A stretch of DNA of 64,000 nucleotides from Micromussa lordhowensis (lineage: Eukaryota; Cnidaria; Anthozoa; Scleractinia; Lobophylliidae). Below are positions 57,327 to 64,000 of the stretch, piece by piece. A model generated the notes under the pieces. The model was not told the DNA's origin and made no database searches. It worked only from the letters and a program-made list of their open reading frames with translations. Location of the stretch: assembly GCA_964020085.1 (NCBI GenBank), contig OZ026596.1, positions 41,306,343 to 41,370,342 on the forward strand. The letters run 5' to 3'. How positions within the stretch are numbered: position 1 is the first letter of the stretch; the number at the start of each line of letters is the position of its first letter. The translations under genes and the position numbers were made by a program.

Positions 57327-57644
57327 ATGAGTTTGTTTCAACGTCACCGAGGATTTTTGCAAAGCCTCTTACGGGAAGCCAATGCAAAACGGCGAAATGT
57401 AATGCTCGATCTCGCCAACAAAAACCAATTAAATGCGCTCAGCGAAATGGTGTTGAATGTCATGAAACAAAACGTGCCCGTTCAACCGAAAACCATTCAA
57501 AAATTAAAACGCTATAAGAATGTGTTGCAAGCACTAAGACTTCGTCATACGTCGCTAAAACGAAAGCGAGAACAACTCAAGAAACAAACAGGGCGAGGAT
57601 TCTGGCAAGGTTTAAACGAATGCTACGCAGCATGTTGTGCTTAG
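57327..57644 (+). CDS. Conserved basic Polinton protein (105 aa)
   Basis: Helical, basic protein with NQLNALSEMVLNVMKQNVPV, then KLKRYKNVLQALRLR and SLKRKREQLKKQTG. This matches a widespread but uncharacterised family near Polinton capsid genes in invertebrates, by memory of its style. The end overlaps the next frame. Confidence 0.6.
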   Translation: MSLFQRHRGFLQSLLREANAKRRNVMLDLANKNQLNALSEMVLNVMKQNVPVQPKTIQKLKRYKNVLQALRLRHTSLKRKREQLKKQTGRGFWQGLNECYAACCA

Positions 57645-58012
57645 GAAGAGATGAAAACGGCCATCCGACCGACGGAATCGACATTGTGTCCGAACGTCCT
57701 AAACTGTTAACACTAATGACATTATTGCAAGAAGCAAATCGAAGAGCAGACAAAGAACGCGAAAGTGCTAATTATTGGCATCGAGCGTATCATCGACTCA
57801 ACAAAGACTATATAGCGCTTCAATTCGAAGATCTCTGTTCAGACTGTAAACAAGTTAAAAAGGAAACAGATCCCGGGGAAACCTTCACGTTTTGTCACCA
57901 CTGCACTTATAAGGGATATACAGTCAAGAGACTTGTGGAAATTTTGGAAGCAAAACAAAAGGAAATCCGTTACTGGCAAGACTGTTACGAAACACTTTTG
58001 CATCATGAATGA
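57620..58012 (+). CDS. Coiled-coil protein with a CxxC zinc pair (130 aa)
   Basis: A helical N-terminus (LMTLLQEANRRADKERESAN) leads to a LCSDCKQVKK...FCHHCTYKGY zinc module and a further helix. No family is recognised. The start overlaps the previous gene and the end overlaps the next ATG. Confidence 0.5.
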   Translation: MLRSMLCLGRDENGHPTDGIDIVSERPKLLTLMTLLQEANRRADKERESANYWHRAYHRLNKDYIALQFEDLCSDCKQVKKETDPGETFTFCHHCTYKGYTVKRLVEILEAKQKEIRYWQDCYETLLHHE

Positions 58013-58448
58013 AGTGGTCATGGTCCCGACCGAGGAATTGAATCGGCTTTCGAATTATTATCAAGGCAAAATTACCGAGAGTGCGTTACTCAACAAGGCC
58101 GGCCGAATGGCAGCCGAGCAACAATTAATTTTAGAAGATAAGAGTATTCCCGATAGTTTAGCCGTTCGCATGGTCAAACCCATGGCTTTAGAACAAGGTC
58201 GATTGGTCAAACGAGTTCGAACCGGTACAGCTCAACCTGCAAGCTATGAAGGCATCGAAGAACCGGAAGGGATGGTCGATGCACCAATAGAACGTTTGCT
58301 CAAAGACATTATAAAAAAGCAAACGCCAGAAGTCATTGAAGTCGAATCGGACGCCCCCACAAAGAAGACGTCAGTAAAGAAAAAGTCGCTTAAAAAATTG
58401 ACTGTAAAAAAGCAGCCATATTCTCCCAGACCCGAGAAAAAAACCTAA
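58005..58448 (+). CDS. Conserved Polinton protein, probably frameshifted at an A-run
   Basis: The ATG at 58005 overlaps the preceding stop. The N-terminus (VPTEELNRLSNYYQGKITES, LLNKAGRMAAEQQLILEDK) fits a conserved Polinton family with a basic C-terminus. The frame ends at TAA just after an A7 tract (58437-58443). In the +1 frame coding continues without an ATG to 58698, so this is probably one gene. Confidence 0.6.
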   Translation: MNEVVMVPTEELNRLSNYYQGKITESALLNKAGRMAAEQQLILEDKSIPDSLAVRMVKPMALEQGRLVKRVRTGTAQPASYEGIEEPEGMVDAPIERLLKDIIKKQTPEVIEVESDAPTKKTSVKKKSLKKLTVKKQPYSPRPEKKT

Positions 58449-58698
58449 ACCTTCGACCAGCGGTTATAAAACACCGGCGTCGAGTGTGATACCAAAAGGA
58501 CTTATAATTAGTCCGGCAGCTAAACAGGCTTTAAAAGATCTCGGGTGGAGAGAAGGCAACGACAGTCCTAAAGGCGGTGGTAAAGGGAAAAAGAAAATAA
58601 GGAAAACCGAAGCAGAAAAACTCAAAGAGGGTTGGGAACCTTGGACAAAACCAGCAAAGAGAGGACCCCTTGATTATGGCACAGGCGAGGAAGATTAA
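58449..58698 (+). pseudogene. Downstream part of the 58005 gene in the +1 frame
   Basis: Open from the A7 tract with no ATG start. It reads PSTSGYKTPASSVIPKGLII, then AKQALKDLGWREG and a basic linker. It would join the upstream part if one A were absent or added, or by +1 slippage. Confidence 0.55.
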
Positions 58699-59023
58699 AC
58701 GGCGACGACAGAGGGGGAAAGGTCTCGATATTCAGAAATGGTTGGGAAAGACTGGTATCGAATATCACGTGCCTGGGTACCAATTCTTAGGGCCAGGTAC
58801 CAAGTTAAAGAAACGTCTGGCTAGAGGAGATCAAGGTATTAACCGTCTGGATAAAATCACCAAACAACACGATATCGATTATGCCCGAGCCAAGAATTTA
58901 CAAGACAAGTGGAAAGCCGACACAAAGATGATCGCATCGATTAACAAGTTACCCGGGAAGAAAACCATGACAGAACGCCTTATTCGTAAAATCATGCAAG
59001 CCAAGAAACGCTTCAAGTTGTAA
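58676..59023 (+). CDS. Parvovirus-type phospholipase A2 protein (outer Polinton)
   Basis: The ATG at 58676 gives 115 residues; the frame opens from a TTG two codons earlier. A basic N-terminus precedes the calcium-loop-like GYQFLGPGTKL and the catalytic pattern DKITKQHDIDY (D..T..HD..Y). This places it with the VP1-type enzymes that breach endosomal membranes. It lacks the zinc-ribbon and the integrase fusion seen in the inner element. AATAAA follows near 59049. Confidence 0.78.
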   Translation: MAQARKIKRRRQRGKGLDIQKWLGKTGIEYHVPGYQFLGPGTKLKKRLARGDQGINRLDKITKQHDIDYARAKNLQDKWKADTKMIASINKLPGKKTMTERLIRKIMQAKKRFKL

Positions 59024-59078
59024 TCATGTTTCTTTCATTTATTTCAATAAAACACAGTTAAAAATACAAAGTTTTTGT

Positions 59079-59653
59079 TGTGTGTTTATTTTAATAAAAT
59101 AGAGTCGAAAAACATTGTGTTTGAAATTTTCACTGACTGCGCATGCGTGCAATCCCGTTTTAGCCCTTAGGGTCCGAATACCATGTCTTACAAAAGTGCA
59201 AGAACAATTTCATGACCTTCATACCTGGTATGGACAGTTTAGAAGGTAGTGCGCATGCGTCACGCCCCATTTCGGACAAGGGGACAGAGTACCAACTCAC
59301 ACATGGGTAAGCAGACATGACATCATCCTAATATAAGACTCATTTGACGTACCAGATTAGTAACTAGGGCTACTACCTTCTTAGGGCGCCATGATGGATA
59401 TGTTAATTACGGCTGACGTCATAGAAGGGTAGAGCGGTTCCAGAGGTGACGTCATAGGGGAACTAGGGTTCAGGGATGACGTCACCAAGGTGAATAGGGG
59501 AACTAGGGTTCAGGGATGACGTCACCAAGGTGACGTCATTAGGGTTGAGGGCCGCCATCTTGGTTTGAGGACTAGGGTTCATTTGCATAAGAATTAAATC
59601 CCAACAGCCAATCAGAGCGCGAGTTGAGTGGTAAACTGACTGATACAACTACT
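59079..59653 (-). repeat. Right terminal inverted repeat of the outer Polinton
   Basis: About 575 bp complementary to 11115-11649, with an extra 40-bp tandem copy (aataggggaactagggttca...) near 59454-59540. That copy adds a fifth TGACGTCA. Confidence 0.93.
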
Positions 59654-59659
59654 ACTGCT
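59654..59659. repeat. Target-site duplication ACTGCT (right)
   Basis: Identical to 11109-11114. Confidence 0.93.
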
Positions 59660-60321
59660 GCTTCGTGTTTGTCTCGCGTGGTCAAAGTGCCTGTAAATTA
59701 CGTCCTTTCATTTCATTGGTTCTTAGTGTCCCTAAGGACAAATATTTGGAAGGACGACTTTTTTTGCTAAATTCGAGTCACTGCAAGGCTATATAACTGT
59801 CGCGCATGCGTTTGAAACCAATGTTGAGATTAGGACAAAACATACAAGAATATCACAAACCATTACTGAGTTACTATAAAAAGGATAATAGGAAGAACAT
59901 TTATGACCCAAAATTATCTTAAATTATGGATTAGAATTCATTCAGTTTGCATTATGAATGCAAATAATGATAGCTAGGATAATAAACAACAACTTTCATA
60001 AATTTAGGTGCCAGTCCTGGCCTAAAAGGCTATCAGCACTTTCTACCTGGAACAAACTGGGTTTGTTTGGTTCTAGCCAGTAAGTTAAAAAATCAATCAT
60101 ATCCAGTGGCAACCTGCCATCAAACATGCCGCTTCTGTGAGCATCATTTTTTTAGTGAATTAATTCAAGAATTGGACTCTTAAACAATCAGAACAGGCAT
60201 TTGACTTTTTGAGATCAGGAGCTAATTTAAACCTTCCTCCATCATCCATGGCACAACCGTCGATGTAATCAGACACTTGTATCCCAATCATTGGTGAGTG
60301 AAAGGCACTTTTGCAAAATTC
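59660..60321. other. Host flank, no gene recognised
   Basis: No convincing coding or repeat signal. It is probably intron of the KDZ-like gene. Confidence 0.35.
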
Positions 60322-60675
60322 TCAATACGAAAATACAATGAATTTATTACCTTCACAATGCAACATTTGCTTTTTCAAAAAGCACAAAGCTTTTCTTGGC
60401 TGACTGATGCAATGAGATGAACACTTTGGGCAGTATGGAGGTAAGCTGGGGGTAAGCAGAACAAGATCAGTACAAGACATTTTTTCCCGTAAGACATTAT
60501 CCAAAGTGGAGAATACTTTCTTCTGGGCCGCAGATAGTTGAAATGGAATTTTATTCCAAGATACTGGTCTTAGTTTCCATTCTTTACGAAAGGTGTTTGC
60601 TGAAACTAGAGTGGATTCCCGATAATTTCTCTCAGCAAAAAAATCCACTAGGAAATCAGGCATTTCGTGTTCCAT
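60322..60675 (-). CDS. Probable upstream exon of the KDZ-like gene
   Basis: The minus-strand frame has VSWNKIPFQLSAAQKKVFST and a Cys-rich YCPKCSSHCISQPRKAL stretch. It ends KQMLHCEGNK at a donor AAG|GTAATA (about 60346). Domain order and strand fit the exons at 8460-8571 and 5795-6341. Confidence 0.4.
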   Translation of the reverse strand: MEHEMPDFLVDFFAERNYRESTLVSANTFRKEWKLRPVSWNKIPFQLSAAQKKVFSTLDNVLREKMSCTDLVLLTPSLPPYCPKCSSHCISQPRKALCFLKKQMLHCEGNKFIVFSY

Positions 60676-60718
60676 TCCCTCCTCAGATTCAGTAATTTTT
60701 GTGACATGTTCACTGTGA

Positions 60719-60916
60719 TCACCAGGTAAAGCAAGTGATCAGGGCACCCTGTAGGCCAACCACACCATGTTGTGCGTTTCCATGTACAAAAATGGTAAAA
60801 TTACTGCCATTTAAAGGCAAGAATTCATGACGGTCATCCTGAAATAGCAAATTAAGAAGATAAGAGGATGTCAAATGATGAAACGTAGTGCAAGGGAAGA
60901 AATTATAGAAGATCAT
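60719..60916 (-). CDS. Possible exon of the KDZ-like gene
   Basis: The frame has FLPLNGSNFTIFVHGNAQHG and GLQGALITCFTW, then a GTGATC-like donor region. Same strand as, and immediately upstream of, the exon at 60322-60675. Confidence 0.3.
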   Translation of the reverse strand: MIFYNFFPCTTFHHLTSSYLLNLLFQDDRHEFLPLNGSNFTIFVHGNAQHGVVGLQGALITCFTW

Positions 60917-61112
60917 TAATTAACTGCATGTGGAAATGCTAACGAAGAGGTGAACTTAGCTATGAACTCAGTAAGTACATGATGAAAAATCACATTTGAA
61001 GCAATAATTGTGACAGGAAATAATGTATTCCTGATTAAACAAAGAATACAATAACACTTACATGAAGCATGATCACATAAAAGCAAAACGCCAAGTTAAG
61101 ACCTCCGAGAAC

Positions 61113-61892
61113 ATGGCCGATAGTGACAACCAAGAGAAATCTGAAGTTGAACCCACTTTGTCGGATTTACGCGGCATGTTGGTGGTATTACAGTGCTCTG
61201 TAAACAACATTCTAAGCGACAATCAAAAACTCCACGAAGAAATGTCGGCGCTAAAATTATCAGTGGATACTCAAGGCCGCGAATTTCAAAAGATGAAAGA
61301 ATCAGTCGAACGCATAACAAAGGAGAATGAGTCTCTAAAGAACGAACTCCTACGTGCCAAAGGAAAACTCAATGAACAGAAGGAAGAAATGGAATCTCTC
61401 TGGTCTTCTCTGGACGAAATAGAACAGTATACAAGAAAGAATTCGTTGGAGATATCAGGAGTTCCAGAGAGCTGTTATACGTCGACGGAAGAGGTAGTTC
61501 TAAATGTTGCTAGAGCATTAAATGTCGACATAACACCTAATGACATAGAAATTACACATAAGTTAAGACGCCGAGGAGCTACCGACACAATTATTACTAA
61601 GTTTGTAAGTCACAAAGCAAAAAGTGAACTATATAAAAGACGGACAAAGCTAAAAGACATCAAACTGACTGACATATATCCAAGCTATGCGTCGGCGATT
61701 AATACAAGTCGTCTATTTATAAACGAGAACTTAACGAACTTTAGACGCCATCTGCTAGGGAGAGCAAACGGTATGAAAAGAGATGGTTTGCTCTTGAGTG
61801 CGTGGACAATTGATGGAAAAGTTTTTGTAAAAACCTCCCCAGATGGAGCACCCGTAAGGATCTTCTGTGATGCCGACTTAGATGAACTCTAA
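61113..61892 (+). CDS. ORF1: LINE ORF1 protein (L1/Tx1-like)
   Basis: The frame opens at 61062, but MADSDNQEKSEVEPTLSDL (ATG 61113) is the likely start. A long coiled coil (about residues 25-110 of this start, with heptads such as LKNELLRAKGKLNEQKEEME) precedes an RRM-like domain starting NSLEISGVPE. A basic C-terminal part with FRRHLLGRANGMKRDGLL follows. This is the L1 ORF1p (Transposase_22-like) layout, an RNA chaperone that coats LINE RNA. The frame is intact. Confidence 0.8.
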   Translation: MADSDNQEKSEVEPTLSDLRGMLVVLQCSVNNILSDNQKLHEEMSALKLSVDTQGREFQKMKESVERITKENESLKNELLRAKGKLNEQKEEMESLWSSLDEIEQYTRKNSLEISGVPESCYTSTEEVVLNVARALNVDITPNDIEITHKLRRRGATDTIITKFVSHKAKSELYKRRTKLKDIKLTDIYPSYASAINTSRLFINENLTNFRRHLLGRANGMKRDGLLLSAWTIDGKVFVKTSPDGAPVRIFCDADLDEL

Positions 61893-62183
61893 ATTTGCTG
61901 CTTAGAATAATCTAACTTAAAGTACTGAAACTTCTCTAATCCTGGGTATCATGTACAACGTAGTATATTACACACATTTTTCTCAGTGCCTCTTCACTAT
62001 CTGCCTTGGAAGGGATTGGGATAGGCTTAAATTGGGTTAGGAAGAGGTAAGTTTCCCTATACAGATTACGAATTGTTAAATATTTGTTATTGTTTTTTTT
62101 TTTGTTTTTTTTTTTTCAAATATAAATTCTTTTCTCGCCCTTTTGCCTTTAGAATTTAGTGTGAACGCTGTCTCGTTGTAATA
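61893..62183. other. LINE spacer between ORF1 and ORF2
   Basis: Non-coding. It includes T-rich tracts at 62085-62120. Confidence 0.5.
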
Positions 62184-64000
62184 ATGTCAAAGAAAAATTT
62201 GTGTAAGATTATTTCCTTAAATGTCCGTGGTATTAGAAATCCGATTAAGAGGAGCAGTATTTTTACATATCTTAAAGATCAGAGAGCAGTGTTTTACTTC
62301 CTCCAAGAGACATATTCCGAAACCGGTGATGAGTTATTTTGGAAAAATGAATGGGGAGGTGAAATCTATTTTTCACATGGCACTCGTCACAGTAAAGGTG
62401 TTTGCATACTTTTCGATCCGTCTATTGAGGTAAACAAAGTTAAATATTTCCTAAGTGACAACTCAGGAAGAATTGTGTTAATCAACTTGAATTATAATGG
62501 TATGGAATTATCTCTTTGCAATATTTATGCACCGAATGACCATGCCGATCAGCTGCGGTTTATTACAGAGCTTAACAATTATCTGATTGACAAGTCTGAA
62601 TTAACAGCACTTATTGTAGGAGGTGACTGGAATTGCACACTAACAAAGAAAGACAAAAAAGGTGGTTTACCCTGGAGACCAAGTGGCTTCCGAAATTCAA
62701 TCGTAATAACAATGGATATTTTCGATCTTGTAGACATACAAAGAGTCAAACATCCAAACGTAAACAAATATTCCTATGAATCGAAAGCACTTAAAGTGAG
62801 ATCAAGAATAGACTTCTTTCTAGTAGCCAAAAATTTAACCAAATATGTTCAGAAAGTTGACATCCTCCCTTCGATTGCACCTGATCATTGGACAATTTCT
62901 CTATCTTTGCAATGGACAAAAGAAGTTCCGCGAGGACCTGGCTTTTGGAAGTTCAACAACACGTTACTGTATGATATTAATTACTTACAGCAAATTCGCA
63001 GAACGTATCCTGAAATTCGGGCGAAGTACGAATATATCCAAGATAAAAGAACTCTTTGGGAACTTCTTAAAATGGAACTTAGATCTGTAACTATTTCATA
63101 TGCCAAAGGGAAAGCTAAAGAAACAAGTAAGCGTGAATACACAATCAAAGATGAACTGGAAAAACTAGATCACATAATCTGTAACTCTCGCGATTTAATG
63201 AATATTGACTATGAATTGAAGCAGTATGAGGATCTGAAAAAGGAACTTCAACAATTATACGAAAAAAAGGGTGAAGCGGCAAAATTTAGGTCAAAATGTC
63301 TATGGGTTGAAAAAGGGGAACGGCCAACCAAATATTTCTTCAATCTTGAGAAAAGGAACTATAGTAGGAGGGTAATTTCTGAACTGGAGCTTGAAGAGGG
63401 TGATATAATAACGAACGAAAAACAAATATTGTCAGAGATAGAAAGCTATTTTATGAACTTATACTCATCGAAAACAGATGTGAGTGAGGAACACTTCAGT
63501 AGTTATGTAGAGGAATTAGAATTCCCTCGCCTTTCACATGAAATGAGTTTGAAGGCAGAAGGCCTTTTGACATATGAAGAATGTAAGGAAAGTTTAGATA
63601 CCTTCAGCCCTGGCAAATCCCCTGGAGAAGATGGCTTCACAAGTGAGTTCTATTTAACTTTTTTTGACCTAATTGGAGAGGACTTAGTGAACAGTCTTAA
63701 TTCTGCATACCAAAATGGAGAGTTATCAATCTCACAACGTAGGGGTGTCATAAGTTTGATACCAAAAGAAGACTCTTCTTTACTAAAACTAGAAAATTGG
63801 AGACCAATAACTCTGCTGAATGTTGACTATAAGATTGCTTCTAAAGCTATAGCAAAACGAATTGAACCATTGTTGTCACTCTTGATTCACCCAGATCAAA
63901 CAGGTTTTGTGAAAGATAGATACATCGGTGAAAATATTAGGTTAATTAGTGACATAATGGAGCAAACTAAGAAACTTAATTGCTCTGGTATACTACTATC
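62184..64000 (+). CDS. ORF2: LINE ORF2: endonuclease-reverse transcriptase (partial, open at window end)
   Basis: The ATG at 62184 opens a frame that stays open to the last base. It starts with an APE-type endonuclease: IISLNVRGIRNPIKR, FYFLQETYSE, LCNIYAPND, IVGGDWNCTL, SRIDFFLVAKNL and PDHWTISLSL (His of the active site). It then enters the RT N-terminus (SPGEDGFTSEFY, SLIPKEDSSLLKLENWRPITL, VDYKIASKAIAKRIEPLL and HPDQTGFVKDRYIGENI). With ORF1 this looks like a complete, possibly active L1/Tx1-class LINE. The catalytic YADD-type motif lies beyond the window. Confidence 0.88.
   Translation, partial: MSKKNLCKIISLNVRGIRNPIKRSSIFTYLKDQRAVFYFLQETYSETGDELFWKNEWGGEIYFSHGTRHSKGVCILFDPSIEVNKVKYFLSDNSGRIVLINLNYNGMELSLCNIYAPNDHADQLRFITELNNYLIDKSELTALIVGGDWNCTLTKKDKKGGLPWRPSGFRNSIVITMDIFDLVDIQRVKHPNVNKYSYESKALKVRSRIDFFLVAKNLTKYVQKVDILPSIAPDHWTISLSLQWTKEVPRGPGFWKFNNTLLYDINYLQQIRRTYPEIRAKYEYIQDKRTLWELLKMELRSVTISYAKGKAKETSKREYTIKDELEKLDHIICNSRDLMNIDYELKQYEDLKKELQQLYEKKGEAAKFRSKCLWVEKGERPTKYFFNLEKRNYSRRVISELELEEGDIITNEKQILSEIESYFMNLYSSKTDVSEEHFSSYVEELEFPRLSHEMSLKAEGLLTYEECKESLDTFSPGKSPGEDGFTSEFYLTFFDLIGEDLVNSLNSAYQNGELSISQRRGVISLIPKEDSSLLKLENWRPITLLNVDYKIASKAIAKRIEPLLSLLIHPDQTGFVKDRYIGENIRLISDIMEQTKKLNCSGILL

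Larger units (their letters stand above)
11115..59653. mobile_element. Outer Polinton/Maverick
   Basis: The element is bounded by inverted terminal repeats starting AGTAGTTGTATC and flanked by the 6-bp duplication ACTGCT. Without the inserted transposon (27060-56673 plus one AGGT copy) it would be about 18.9 kb, a usual Polinton size. It carries PolB, an integrase remnant, major capsid protein, penton-like proteins, protease and packaging ATPase. That is the full set defining virus-like Polintons. Its integrase lacks the two catalytic aspartates and its second penton gene is frameshifted, so mobility has probably been lost. Confidence 0.95.

Noticed and set aside
60322..61320. Minus-strand frame at 61096-61320 as a gene
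   Set aside because: It lies opposite the clear LINE ORF1 coiled-coil region and has no motif.

Overview
The window is metazoan DNA, most likely from a cnidarian and possibly a stony coral. This is inferred from the mixture of intron-bearing gene fragments, several LINE classes, a BEL/Pao-like gag remnant and phage-tail-fibre-like Polinton genes. Its main feature is a three-level nest of mobile DNA. An outer Polinton/Maverick (11115-59653, 6-bp target duplication ACTGCT) is split by a second, unclassified DNA transposon (27060-56673, probable 4-bp duplication AGGT). That transposon is in turn split by a complete second Polinton (32954-53232, 6-bp duplication AGCTTC). Each level has its own inverted terminal repeats, and removing each insert reconnects the interrupted sequence.

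Left flank (1-11108): degenerate repeats, three truncated LINE remnants, a BEL/Pao gag fragment, and exons of a minus-strand KDZ-transposase-like gene whose upstream exons lie on the far side of the outer Polinton (60322-60916). The right flank also holds a LINE with an intact ORF1 and an ORF2 that is still open at the window end.

Outer Polinton: protein-primed DNA polymerase B (minus strand), small regulatory-looking genes, a RING protein, a zinc-ribbon/GRF protein, a 5'-truncated integrase with chromodomain, tandem penton-like genes (the second frameshifted), double-jelly-roll major capsid protein, adenain-like protease, packaging ATPase, small basic core-like proteins, a two-helix membrane protein and a parvovirus-type phospholipase A2 protein. 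Its terminal repeats carry host-type promoter motifs: CRE, octamer, YY1-like, NRF1-like and CCAAT. With integrase and one penton copy broken, it looks immobile.

Inner Polinton: 20.3 kb, AT-rich, with 233-bp terminal repeats that look identical by eye. The genes form a leftward block and a rightward block diverging near 39.67 kb. Besides the usual capsid proteins, ATPase, protease, integrase and PolB, it encodes a VLTF3-like late transcription factor, an eIF1/SUI1-like translation factor, a long and a short fibre, a protein with two PPxY late-domain motifs, and a phospholipase A2 gene joined to the integrase at an A-run. Nearly every gene has a TATATA-type motif fused to its start codon. The two reading frames that lack the motif (protease and integrase) are the two that sit -1 downstream of long A-runs. 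The proposed undescribed system is a Polinton with its own poxvirus-like late transcription logic, a viral initiation factor, and A-run frameshifting for protease and integrase.
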